64,000 bases of DNA from Babylonia areolata (taxonomy: Eukaryota; Mollusca; Gastropoda; Neogastropoda; Buccinidae), in NCBI RefSeq assembly GCF_041734735.1, contig NC_134891.1, forward strand, positions 13,238,069 through 13,302,068, in the 5' to 3' direction. Made by a program: the position numbers and the translations under genes. The notes beneath the pieces are model-generated. The model had not been told where the DNA came from. It worked only from the letters and a program-made list of their open reading frames with translations, and searched no databases. Below are positions 46,615 through 57,808 of the stretch, one piece after another; within the stretch, counting starts at the first letter, position 1, and the number at the start of each line of letters is the position of its first letter.

Positions 46615-46839
46615 ACAATAGCAGTAACAATAACAATAATGGTTTATTCAGTTTTGCAGGCCATCTGGCCCATATGATCAGGATAAATGCTTGAAATAAG
46701 CAAAAAGATGTCGGTCAGTGAAAAAACGTTCAACTGCTAATATCACGTGCACTTCAAAAGATACACGTGGTTCCATGTGACAACACGCAAGTATATTTAA
46801 CATAAGTTGTAATGTTAATTTACTTTCACATTCTAAGTT

Positions 46840-49800
46840 TCAAACATTCATGTATACTGCTACTTTGAATGTCAGGTTAGCTGACATGTTGGTACACAGT
46901 AACTGTATTTTAAAACCTGATGGAAATCGATGATAGTAAAGGGGTAAGAACCGTTTGCGAAGAGCAGCATATCTAGGACAGATAACATGAAATGACACAA
47001 TCTTCAACACATTGACAATCACATTCTTTGCTAAAAGGATCATAGAATTGTGTGGCGTAGGATATACTAATCAAGGGTAACCGATTGCACCTCAATAAAC
47101 ACATCGCATCCAACTGACCCACATAGCCAGCTCTCATGATTTCTGGATCAGAGATGAGAGTGAATCATGACATTCTTGGTTGAATGAGTCCACCAGTTAA
47201 ACAGATATAGAAAACATTAAACGTTCCCAGGATCTTGCATTTCCCCAACATACCCAAAACCAAAGGAACACAGCAGTGTTCTTACTCGTGTTGCCCAGTT
47301 GCGTCCACCAGTACCATTTGCATTTGCAACAGTTTGTAGCATTGTTTAGGGTATCTGCTATCAGGCATAGAAAAAAAACATGTACCAGTATATAACACGA
47401 ACATAATGTATCAATGTAGATTGGAAATCTGCCACACTCTCCAAGAGCAATATTGTTTTTGACATCCCTCGCAACTCCCAAAACCAGCTTACAAATTTTG
47501 TCATGTACTTTTTCAAATGAATCATATTTCTGAAACCCCCAGATCTCTGAACTGTATAGCAGAATTGGTTTTACGTTTGTATCAAAGATTCTGAAAGAGT
47601 AGTAACTGGAATCCCTTGAAGATTAAATATAGAGTTTCCTGATCCCTGCTAATGCTCTCAGACCCTTACCAGGCAAGTTTTCGGCACATCTTGACCAGTT
47701 TAATGTTACAGACAGCACACACTAAGATAGTTGTAAAAAGGTTCAATTTGAACCTGCTTACCAGAGTAAATAACATTTCTCACTTGTTTTGACGAAACCA
47801 CCATTTTTAAACACAACTACTTTAGTTTTATCCATATTGACTACAATCCCCCACTTCTTGCCATATTTTTCAACAATCAGTTTTCTTTTGAAGGTCTGAC
47901 ACAGAGTCAGAGACAATGGAGATATCATCTGCATACATCAACAAGAAGACTCCAAGTGAATCAGCAAAAATGTCAATACCTCTCGCTCCACATGCTGCCA
48001 AGTCAGCTTGTAACTTAGACAGAAAGACGGAAAACAACAAGCAGCTTTATACACAGCCTTGTGTATCCCCTGACATGCAGTCAAAATATTATATGATGTT
48101 GCCCCCAACTAACTGCTGCCTTGACCCTTTTGTACATGCCCTCGGGTGTTTTGAACATTTTCACATATATCCTTGTTTTTTGTAGAAGGAGATATAACAG
48201 GTTTTGTCTGTTTACACTATTGAATGCTTTTGACAAATCCAGAACTACTGTGTAAAAGCGGCCGCCCTGTTTTATAAGTATTTCTGAACCATTGATTTCA
48301 ATAAAAGCATGTTGTCTATTGTACTGTAAGCTACGAAAACCTGCTTGTGCTTCAAGGAAAATATCATTTTCTTCACAGAAGGTCTTCAGTCTCTGACTGA
48401 TTACTGTATTGTATAACTTGCTATACCCAATAGTGAAATTCCCTTCTAGCTATGAACTTTTCTTGTACTGCCTTTTAATGTAAGGGGAAAATGATAGCTT
48501 TGGACCAGCTCTGTGGGTCCTCCCCCCCCCATAAATTTAACTAGTGTGTCTTCAGTGTGGAGAAACAAAATCAGATGGCAAACCATCAGGGCTGGCTGCT
48601 TTTCCATTTTTCAATGCATGAATAATGTTACGAATTTCAGACTGTGAAATATCTCCATCTAGCTTTGCACTTAAACATTCGGTACATGTTTCACACACAT
48701 GATCAATAAGACCATCTTCAATATCTCGACTAAACTCTGAATTATCTGCTAATTGTTCTATGTTTAACAAATTCTTAAAGTGTTCGAACCATGCACGTGG
48801 AGAGATCCAATTAGAATGATCCCATTTACTTGCGGTCAAAGCTTTAACCTTTTGCCAAAACACTCAAGAATTTTTATCATTACAGGTGGCATTTAACTCG
48901 TTTAAAACACGTTCGTTGTAGTTTTCCTGCTTATGTTTACATAATTCTTTAAAATCTTTTTTCGGGTCAAGATATTTAATAAGATCTTCATTTGCGTTAG
49001 ACCGCCTGAACACGTTCAGCTGCATGTATTTATTTCGTTTTGCTCGCTCACAGTCCACGTCCCACCACAGCTGTTGTGCACGAGAATCTTGCACTTTCTC
49101 TTTTGACCTCATTACAGCAGCCTCGTTTTGAAGGAACGTGACAAGGCATGCTGACCCAGTGTCTGTGTCAGTGCAAAGCGCAATGATAAAGTTTTTTTCA
49201 GTTCGACTTCTTCATTGACTCACTTCTGAAAACGAAGCGAGGCGAGTCTATGTTTTAACCCGGTGTTCAGTTGTGTGTGTGTGTGTGTGTATGTGTGTGG
49301 TAAACTTCAACATTGCCATTTTCTCTGGAAATACTTTGTCTGCCAATACCAAATCTGGCTAAAATATAGATCTAGTATACAAAAAAAATCTTCACAGTCG
49401 TACTAATAACAGCTTGTCAGTCTCCCGAATTAAACAGTGTTTCCGATTCATTAACGGTTTATTTCGTTGAGATTCGTTCTGAAATCCGAAAATTTTAAAA
49501 GCCAGCTTCCCACTGTGTTAGGCGTACTAGAAGGTAGGTTGTGTTCAAAGACGACGGCCTTGTTTTGTTTGTTGTTGTTGTTGTTGTTGTTGTTCACAAT
49601 TAAAAGAAAAGAAATGCAAATTCTGGACAGAACACATACAGTGATACTAACTACACCATCAATTTGTTTACTATATATAAATATTCTAAAGTGGACACTG
49701 AATTAACTGGAATGAACATAAAAGAAAAATATTGAATCAATCATTTCTTTCAGCCCGTTGTGGACTGGTTCGTCAGTGCAGATCTAGAGATCTACCATGT

Positions 49801-51187
49801 GTTGTGGTGTGCTTTAAGTGATGGCAACGTCTCTTTTACCGCCGAAACACAAAAAATAATCGAGATGTAATAAAACACAAAAAACATTATTTAAACGGCT
49901 TTATTACGTCCACAACAATCACATCTAGTTGTCCTACGAAGAAGAAAACGTCAATATTGTTTTAAGTATTAGCCAAATGACGTCAGATGTGCTGCAGCAG
50001 TGGGGATTAGTCTCTTGCTTCGAACTGAACATGCTTGGTTCAATCCTGCTCTCATGCCTTTTTTTTTCCAAGCTTATTTTATATATCATATTTAATACAA
50101 AGCACGTTTCAGCGATTTTTTTAATCTGTTTTTTTTTTCTCCTCGTGATTACTGTATAAAGCGCGAAGCACAAGTGAGTCTTGAAGGCTTTGCCTCTTGC
50201 TTTGAATATAATCAATAAGTTCGCATACCTATCTATCCAAATGATTTTGTTTTCCTCTTCTAGTGTAAAGTCCTCAAAATCATTATCTGTAGTGTTATTA
50301 GTTTTGTTTTCTTGTGAAAGAACAATAGGGAAGTGGTCTGATTCACATATGTTTGCAACATACATATCAGTAACTGAGTCAAACAACACTTTTAAGCAAA
50401 CAAAATAATCAACAACACTTTCCGGCCTCGGTTTGCAACACATGTAATTTCTCCTTCACTGTCCACTTTCCATCTCCCATTTATAATAAATAAATCATAT
50501 TCCCTGCATAATGCAATAAGCTTATGACAAAACTATTTGTACTACCACCTTTGGATTTACGTTCCGTTAGCGGAGTATTCTCTGTTAAACCCTGTCGTGA
50601 AATGGCTGTGCATGTCTGTGTTCATCAACACTGTCCACATTACACAGTTCCGTGCATTAAAATCGCCACACAGTAACCATTGAAGATCAGGATGTCGGCT
50701 CATTACTTCTGTCATGCAGTTTTCTAATAGTCCAATACCGTCATGACTGTCTTTGCCACACTCAGCTTATTGTTCAGGGACAATAAAAACAAAAGCAGCA
50801 AGAATGTCTGACGAACAATTAGCAACGTACTTAACCATTTTCAGAAATACACTGTCCTCCACTGCATTCAGCAACTGTTCAACATGACATACAACATACC
50901 TGTGCACACAAACATCAACACCACCCTTTAGCCTTTGGGTCTGTGGGGAATAGAACGCATGAAAATCTGGGAAAGCATGTTCGATGTCACTCTGTTTACA
51001 CAACCACACCTCTTGAGAAAGCAAATACATTAAAACGTTTACAGAAGTGCCCGAACGATGCAAGTTTCAACTTTTGTATCAAACCTTGCACATTCCATGT
51101 CATGATTTGAAACACTGATGATGGGTCACCGGGTGTAGGTACGGGTGTTGGTGATGTGGGTTGGACTGTGGGTGCATTGTCAGTCAC
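46840..51187 (-). pseudogene. LINE ORF2: endonuclease and reverse transcriptase, broken
   Basis: Read on the minus strand, the endonuclease begins at about 51105 with FQIMTWNVQGLIQK. It continues in a second frame with VWLCKQSDIEHAFPDFHAF, then a GDFNARN-like block near 50665, and ends with ICESDHFPIVLSQ (near 50300). After the inserted repeat, the linker DVDCERAKRNKYMQLNVF leads to the reverse transcriptase. Its pieces are NGKAASPDGLPSDFV (near 48560), VVLDLSKAFNSVN (near 48230) and LLMYADDISIVSDS (near 47920, catalytic YADD intact). The C-terminal part includes GECGRFPIYIDTLC and SFHVICPRYAALRKRFLPLY (near 46980). Many frameshifts and stops make it non-functional. Confidence 0.75.
49213..50206 (+). 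repeat. Hairpin / GT-core / tRNA-like dispersed repeat, copy 2
   Basis: Opposite orientation to 44165-45790. It begins with an imperfect hairpin (GACTCACTT ... GGCGAGTC) and continues with GTTTTAACCCGGTGTTCAGTTG, a GT core (49276-49300) and GTAAACTTCAACATTGCCA. Near 50000-50040 lies a tRNA-like block with B box GGTTCAATCC, followed by T runs. It ends CACAAGTGAGTCTTGAAGGC (50169-50188). It lies between the endonuclease and reverse transcriptase parts of the LINE, so it is an insertion there. Confidence 0.65.
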
Positions 51188-51368
51188 TGAGATACGGGAA
51201 GAAACGGTGTCACTGACAGTGTGTCTCCTCTTACCGTTGACAGTCTGGTGAAGCCAGCCTGCCCCTCATCCCTGTCTCTGTCGCTCCAGAAAACCTTCAG
51301 TTGCAGCGTCGTTGACAAAGGACTTGCCTTCGATGACCAGAGTATCGAACCGAAAGAAGGCTTTCTTG

Positions 51369-51774
51369 TATTGTATTGTATTGTATTGCATTGCATTGTA
51401 TTGTATTTATCTTTTTTGTCACAGCAGATTTCTCTGTGCTACACTGAGAGCGCCACACTTTTTTTCTTTTCTTTTTTTCCTGCGTGCAGTTTTTTTGCTT
51501 TTTTTATTAGTTTTTCCTATCGAAGTGGATTTTTCTACAGAATTTTGCCAGGAACAACCATTTTGTTGCCGTGGGTTCTTTTACGTGCGCTAAGTGCATG
51601 CTGCACACGGGACCTCGGTTTATCGTCTCATCCGAATGACTAGCGTCCAGACCACCACTCAGTGTCTAGTGGAGGGGGAGAAAATATTGGCGACTGAGCC
51701 GTGATTCGAACCAGCGCGCTCAGATTCTCTCGCTTCCCAGGCGGACGTGTTACCTCTAGGCCATCACTCTTGTT
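51369..51774 (-). mobile_element. tRNA-derived SINE, MetaSINE-like (family B), in LINE ORF1
   Basis: Minus orientation: tRNA-like head at 51700-51774 (B box GGTTCGAATCAC) and the same central block as at 28923-29317. The tail is of CAATA repeats (seen on + as TATTG repeats at 51369-51405). The imperfect target duplication is GGCTTTCTTG at 51359-51368 and GGCCTTCTTG at 51775-51784. The LINE ORF1 reading resumes on either side. Confidence 0.85.
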
Positions 51775-52418
51775 GGCCTTCTTGGCATCCTTCAGGAAGG
51801 GCATCAACTTGTGTCGTTTGTCCCTCATCCTGGGCGTGAAGTCTTCAGAGATGAAAACGCTGGATCTTCTGTTCTTCAACTGGCGACGCTCGGATAGGAT
51901 CCACTCCCTGGCTTTGAAACTGCTGAGGCAGACGATGATTGGATGTGGCCCCTTGCCAGACCCCAGACGATCAGCACGCTCGATTTCGATATCGTCCTGT
52001 TTCCCCACCTCTTCTTTCAACACCGTCTTCACACTTTTTTCACAGTCTGCCCTTGTTTCTGTTTGCCCCTGGGGGTGGGGAACACCGTGAAAAATCAGTT
52101 TGTTGCGTCTGCTCCTCCCCTCTAAATCGCCCAGTTTGTTCATCCTGTCAAACTGTTCATTCAGTTCTTTGTTTTTCTTCACAACTTCAGCAAAGTCATT
52201 CTGCATTTTAGCCATTTGTTCCTGTACCGACGATTGCAGACTGTCTATTTTCTTATCCATTGTCGTCATCTTTTCGTCCATGGTCGACACTTTTTCATTC
52301 AGCGCACTCAACATTTTTCACCACGTAAGCGATGGTTGAATTGTCAGCGGTTTCATTATCTCCGTTTCCCGAGGTGTGGTTTTGGTTTTGCGATGTCAGT
52401 GTTGTCTGCTTGTTGTTG

Positions 52419-52460
52419 GGACCCGGGTATGTCTCAATGTCACCACACTGCAGCAGGAAA
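52419..52460 (-). other. 2A-like peptide motif in LINE ORF1
   Basis: The translation LLQCGDIETYPGP fits the 2A consensus DxExNPGP, except that Tyr stands where Asn is expected. It directly follows a hydrophobic leader of about 20 residues. 2A-like sequences that make the ribosome skip a peptide bond are established in several apurinic-endonuclease LINEs. The Asn change would probably abolish activity here. Confidence 0.7.
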
Positions 52461-52640
52461 GCGACAATGAACACAAGCACAATTGCCACCAGTGCACTCA
52501 CTGACACAGCACGGACACGCATGGCTGCCTTCTCCCCGGCACGCTTTCTCGTGAAGGTCAGAAAAGTCCAGTAAAGAGTCCCGCACACGGCACGGAAGCA
52601 CCGAAATACTGGGCATGACGTCAGGAAACAAACTGAACCA

Positions 52641-54303
52641 ATCTTGCAATTAACTGACTGAAAAACAAATCGAAGTTAATTAGCAATTTTACACAAAATT
52701 TTGTCAGAGCTTTCAAAAACTGTATGCACGTGCGGCTATTAAAACAGTTCACCTCTCAGTTGGTGTGTGTGTGTGTGTGCGTGTGTGTTTATGCATAAAT
52801 GTTGAGGACAGTTCAACAGTTTATGTTGTGCACTGGTGCAGTATGTGTGGTTGTGGTGAGGTGGTTGGGTTTGGGAAAGAGAGGGGGGGTATGTTGTGTG
52901 TTTGAGTTTAATGTTTAACTTTATGTATGTCTGTCGGTAGATTGAGAGATGGGGGCTTGTCCGTGTCGAGGATGGGGATTGTTGGTGAGAATCTTGGTGT
53001 AGGGTAGGGAATTACAGGATCTAAAGTTGGTTGGTATGTTGAATAGTGTAGGTGAGGTTATGTAGGGGTTGATAGTATGGGCAAATACCATATATAATTA
53101 CGTATAGGGTCTTTGGTATAGTGCTTATGTTGGGTGGAGGAGGTCTGTGTGTATTTGATAACTGTTTAAGTTTTAATTTTGATTATAAAAAATAAAAAAG
53201 ATACCAATGATACTACTTAATGTTCTCCATGACCAAAGAAGGATTAAGAATTTTATATTCCAAGTTCCTCCGTGCGCGCGCGTGTGTGTGTGTGTGCGCG
53301 TGTGTGTGTACGTGCATTTGAGTGCACGTGTGTGTGTTAATTTTTGGGAGGGTGTGTGACAATAGTTGGGTGTGGGGAACAGGTCCGAATGTACACTGGA
53401 ATAATAGCTTTGGGAAATAAGTTATATATGGGGGAAACTTGATATTGGAAGGCGGCAAGATCGGGTGTCATAACAGGGATTATGGGGAAATGCTGAGGGG
53501 GAAGTGAGTAAATGGGCTGTGACTGTGAGGAGTGCAGGAGGTGGTTCAGGGATTTAGCAGACAGTTGGGTGGGGAGAGGAAGATTAAGATATTTGAATGA
53601 TTATAGGATTAATTAGATAAATGAGTGGATGGGAATCAGCAGTAAGTAAGGAGAGGGGATGAATGGGAAATAAAAAGAAAAGTAAGTAAACAAAGAAGAC
53701 AGATGAATGCAGTAGCTTTTCACACACTGGTATACACCCACGCCTTTACTCACACTTAGACACAAACACCCCAGTGCAAACCATTCATATACATGCAAAC
53801 CTATACACACTATGCAAACACGTCCGCATACTATCCACATCCTGACTCACACTCTATTTTATTCTGTTTGTATTATTCTTATAGAAGAAGAAGAATGTCT
53901 TACCATTATCATTATCATTATTACCATCATCGCCAATATCACATTTCTACCATTTATCTATTTCTCCTCTCTTTTGTGTCTGTTTATGATCCATTCAATA
54001 TCTTTCTCCCCTGTCTTAGAAGGGCATTATATTTTATACAATTACCCTCATCAATGAAGAATTTGTCTTGCAATTTAGTCTTCTCTCTCTGTCTCTCTTC
54101 TTTATTCATTCTTTTCCCCCACCCCCAGTTGTTGTTGTTTTTACCCAACATCATTCCACATACACGCACACACCTCGCCACCTCAGCCCACCGCTCCCTT
54201 TCCACCCCCTCTTCACCCGCTCGACACATCACACCACATCCTACTCCGAATACAGTCAGGAACGATAACTCTTGTATCTCCTCCTGTTAGACACAACATT
54301 CAA
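52641..54303. other. Non-coding stretch, GT-rich
   Basis: Unique G/T-rich sequence with short GT runs (52762-52790 and 53277-53332) and an ATC/ATT trinucleotide patch (53902-53938). No frame with recognisable protein features. Confidence 0.6.
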
Positions 54304-54441
54304 GACGATGCCTGGTCGTTTTGATCAGCCCGTTAGGTTTGAGAATTGGTCGGGCATCTGCTCCCTTTTTTCTTTTCTTTTTTCTTTTCATTTCAAGTAG
54401 ATGTGGTGTGACATTTGTGCATCCTTGAAAATGAAATAAAA
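54304..54441 (+). mobile_element. Diverged SINE-like repeat (family D relative)
   Basis: GGTCGGGCATCTGCT and GTAGATGTGGTGTGAC flank a C/T-rich insert, matching in order the right part of the repeat at 32355-32490 (GGTCAGGCATCTGCTTGGCAGATGTGGTGT). The CCTTGA-plus-A-rich ending is the SINE-type tail that leads into the minisatellite at 54442. Confidence 0.5.
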
Positions 54442-54591
54442 GTAGGCACCGACGCGGCTGCCTTGAAACTGAAACAGAAAGTAGGCACCGACGCGGCTGC
54501 CTTAAAACTGAAACAGAAAGTAGGCACTAACGCTGCCTTGACACTGAAACTGAAAGTAGGCACGAACGCTGCCTTGAAACTGAAACAGATA
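54442..54591 (+). repeat. 36/39-bp minisatellite, 4 copies
   Basis: Two 39-bp units followed by two 36-bp units (150 bp in all) are built on GTAGGCACCGACGC, then GGCTGCCTTGAAACTGAAAC. The CTTGAAACTGAAAC part repeats the tail of the SINE-like element just upstream. Confidence 0.9.
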
Positions 54592-54985
54592 GTCGACGTC
54601 ATTCAACACATGAAAAACTGTATATATGTGTCCGTGTTTCTCCTTAGTATCCTATGTTGTTGTTGCTGTTTGCTTTGCCTGCAGAAGACCCTGTGGTCGA
54701 AACGCGGCGCCCCTCGTCTCATTTTGCACACTAGAAACCTGTATGGTCTTCGTCTATTCGGTGAGTACCTTTAGCTTACTTTCTTTTTTGAAAAGACTGT
54801 CGTATGTTTTCTTTACTAAATTTATGCAAGTTTAATTCTGTCAGTGAATGGTTTGTTCTTCAACTACACATGGTATTCGTTTCTGTTTCGTGCTGAATCA
54901 AATATTTCGAACTAAATGGCCCTGCCTGAAAACCATCGCCCATAAAGCCTGTCTGTAACTGCGATCCATGAGTAATTACCAGCGT
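54592..54985. other. Non-coding stretch, nothing recognised
   Basis: Short frames only. Leads into the 27-bp minisatellite without visible boundary structure. Confidence 0.5.
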
Positions 54986-56928
54986 GTTCCGACAGTTACA
55001 AGTTATCACCGTCCTCTTTGACAGGGATATATTATCTGTGTATATCGACAGGGATACAGCAACGTGTGTTGACAGGGTTGCAGTGCCGTGTGTTAACAGT
55101 GAAGCACTATCAATGTGCGTTGACATGAGTACATCAGTTTGTATTAAACGGGGATTCAATAATGTTTGCTGACAGAAATATGTCAGTGTCTAGTGACAAG
55201 GAAACCTTATCAGTGTGTTATGACATACATATAACAGGAATGCATTATTTTGTAATGAAAATGGTATAGGCCTATAATTTTTTTCTGAAAACACAGAAAC
55301 ATTATCAATGTGCATTGATAAGGATATTAATCATGTCTGTTAACAATAATATATTAGTGTGTTGACAGAGACACGTTTATGCTAACAGGGGAACAATTGT
55401 GTGTTGATAGGAACATATCATTAGTGTGTGTTGTCAGGGACACATTATTAGTTTGTTGATAGGGATATGTTATCAGTGTGTGTTGACTGGGATCCATCAT
55501 CACTGTATGTTGACAGGGATACATTATCAGTGTGAATTAATAGGGATACATTATCGGTGCGTGTTGACTGCGATACAATATCAGTGTATGTTGACAGGGA
55601 TACATTATCAGTGTGTGTTGACAGGGATACATCATCAGTGCGTGTCAGTGTGTGTTGACAGGGATACATCATCAGTGTATGTCATCAAGGGATTATTGAT
55701 AGGAATAAATTATCAGTGTGTGTTGATAGGGATACGTTATCAATATGTTTTGGCAGGATTACATTATCAATGTATGTTGACAGAGGTACATTATCAGTGT
55801 GAATTAATAGGGATACATTATCAGTGCGTGCTGACTGCGATACGTTATCAGTGTATTGACATCATAAGTGTATGTTGACAGGGATATATTATCAGTGTGT
55901 GTTGACAGGGATATATCATCAGTGCATTGACATCATAAGTGTATGTTGACAGGGATATATTATCAGTGTGTGTTGACAGGGATATATCATCAGTGCGTGT
56001 AGATAGGAATAGGTTATCAATGTGTGTTGACAGGAATACATTGTCAGTGTGTGTTGACAGAGATACATCGTCAGTGTATGTTGACAGGGATACATGATCA
56101 GTGTGAATTAATAGGGATACATTATCAGTGCGTGTTGACTGCGATACGTTATCAGTGTATGTTTACAGGGATACATCATAAGTGTATGTTGACAGGGATA
56201 TATTATCAGTGTGTGTTGACAGGGATGCATCATCAGTGCGTGTAGATAGGAATAGGTTATCAGTGTGTGTTGACAGAAATACATTGTCAATGTGTGTTGA
56301 CAGGGATACATTAAGTGTGTGTTGACAGCGATACATCATCAGTGTGTGTTGACAGGGATACGTTATCAGTGTGTGTTGACAGGGATTCAGTGTATTGACA
56401 GGGATACATTATCAGTGTGTGTTGACAGAGATTCATCATCAGTGTGTGTTGACATGGATACATCATTACAGGAATGTATTATCAGTGTGTGTTGACAGGA
56501 ATACTTTATTAGTATGTGTTGACAGGGATACATTATCAGTGTGTGTTAACAGGAATACATTATCAGTGTGTGTAAACAGGGATACATTATCAGTGTATGT
56601 TGATAGGGATACATTATCAGTATGTATTGACAGGGATACATTATCAGAGTGTGTTGACAGGGATACAATGTCAGTGTATGTTGATAGGAATACATTATCA
56701 GTGTGTGTTGACAGGTATACCTTGTCAGTGTGTTGACAGGGATACATTGTCAGTGTATGTTGATAGGGATGCGTTATTAGTGTGTGTTGACAGGTATACT
56801 TTATCAGTGTGTTGACAGGGATACATTGTCAATGTATGTTGATAGGGATGCGTTATCAGTGTGTGTTGACAGGAAAATATCATCAGTGTACATTGATAAG
56901 GATACATTATAAGTGTGTGCTGACAGGG

Positions 56929-56994
<66 letters not shown>

Positions 56995-57315
56995 AATGTG
57001 CGACAGGGATACATTACCGGTGTGTGTTGACAGAATTATGCTTTCAGCGTGTATAAAGGGATATAGTTATCAGTGTGTGACAGGGATACATAACGGTGTG
57101 ACAGGGATACAGTAACAGTGTGATAGTGATACATTATCAGTATGTTGACAGGAATGAATTAAGAGTGTCTGACAGGTGTGGTTTGTGACAGGGATACATT
57201 ATCAGTTTGTTAACGGGAATGTTTTAAGAGTGTCGGACAGGTGTGGTTTGTGACAGGGATACATCATCAGTGTGTCCTACCAGGGATATACTGTCAGTGG
57301 GTGCTGACAGGGATA
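54986..57315 (+). repeat. 27-bp minisatellite, about 70-80 diverged units
   Basis: The core unit is GTTGACAGGGATACATTATC plus AGTGTGT (27 bp), degenerate at both edges and most regular at 55540-56900. Because 27 is a multiple of three, + frames such as 55426-55878 and 56395-56736 read as 9-residue repeats (LTGIHYQCV, VDRDTLSVC). Frame shifts between blocks and lack of a start context argue that it is not coding. An AT-dinucleotide run sits at about 56930-56990. Confidence 0.9.
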
Positions 57316-57358
57316 CAGAGAGACACCGAGAAAAGAAAATCGTCGCATTTTCTCTCAG

Positions 57359-57597
57359 CTTTTTCGCAAGGCTTTCAATTACCATTGCCATCCTCGCTAT
57401 GGGAAAAGGACTCTGCCCTCAACTGACTCTGGCTGACGTGGTCGTCTGTCTCAGCGCTTGTGCCAACAACGCCATTGTCTTCGTGTTCATCGTCGCCCTC
57501 AACACGCTCTTCAATGACTGGATGGCGTCATTCAGCGCTGACCGAAGTAGCACGGCCTCCGTGCAGGCTGTGTGCATTGGCATCACTTGTGGTGGGG
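57359..57597 (+). CDS. Candidate host exon, MFS (monocarboxylate-transporter-like) N-terminus
   Basis: A pyrimidine-rich acceptor (CATTTTCTCTCAG, AG at 57357-57358) opens the exon. An ATG at 57399 starts MGKGLCPQLTLADVVVCLSA, leading into a hydrophobic helix (NNAIVFVFIVALNTLF) and then NDWMASFSADRSSTASVQAV, with a possible donor at GTATGT (57598). A short acidic entry, one helix and then an F/W-rich loop with SRSSTA-type residues is how monocarboxylate-type MFS transporters begin (the first helix and following loop). GC content is higher than the neighbours, as for host coding DNA. The next exon is not seen. A hydrophobic stretch continuing in another frame (57600-57690, GGGLVLLPAAFVFV) could be more of the gene or chance. 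Function unproven. Confidence 0.4.
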
Positions 57598-57689
57598 GTA
57601 TGTCGCTTCACCGTTGTTGCCGGTGTTGGAGATGCTCGTGGTGGTGGTGGTTTAGTGCTGCTGCCAGCCGCGTTTGTTTTTGTTACAAC

Positions 57690-57808
57690 GTGTACCCCCG
57701 AAAGCGGAGTATGGCTGCCTACATGGCGGGGTAAAAACGGTCATACACGTAAAAGCCCACTCGTGTACATACGAGTGAACGTGGGTGTTGCAGCCCACGA
57801 ACGCAAAA
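57690..57808 (+). mobile_element. 5'-truncated SINE (family A)
   Basis: Matches the last 120 bp of the SINE at 32519-32894 (from ACCCCCGAAAGCGGAGTATG through CACTCGTGTACATACGAGTG) and ends in an A-rich tail. The tRNA-like head is missing. Confidence 0.9.

Larger units (their letters stand above)
51230..52522 (-). pseudogene. LINE ORF1: hydrophobic leader, 2A-like motif, coiled coil, nucleic-acid-binding core
   Basis: From an ATG at 52522 the frame reads MRVRAVSVSALVAIVLVFIV and then a 2A-like motif. After one frameshift near 52310 comes a heptad-like coiled coil (LNEKVSTMDEKMTTMDKKID). This is followed by the L1-ORF1-type RNA-binding core: RRNKLIFHGVPHP, IERADRLGSG and SSVFISEDFTPRMRDKR. The SINE at 51369-51774 splits the end; beyond it the C-terminus continues as KAFFRFDTLVIEGKSFVND. 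ORF1 proteins of this kind trimerise and bind the element's RNA (family knowledge). This copy is broken by at least one frameshift, the SINE and a later stop. Confidence 0.72.
46615..52640 (-). mobile_element. L2/CR1-group LINE, nearly full-length but decayed, with nested insertions
   Basis: The 3' end on the minus strand lies near 46615-46660: CTGAATAAACCATTATTG, a polyadenylation-like signal followed by an ATTGTTA-type tail. Going up the element there are a reverse transcriptase, an apurinic-type endonuclease and an ORF1, in the normal order for a LINE. A dispersed repeat (49213-50206) and a SINE (51369-51774) are inserted in it. Without them the element is about 4.6 kb. The clade is inferred from the C-terminal motif and is uncertain between L2, Crack, Daphne and CR1. 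Confidence 0.75.

Noticed and set aside
55426-56815. Apparent 9-residue repeat proteins on both strands of the 27-bp minisatellite
   Set aside because: Period divisible by three opens all frames; blocks are frequently out of frame with each other and there is no signal peptide or start context.
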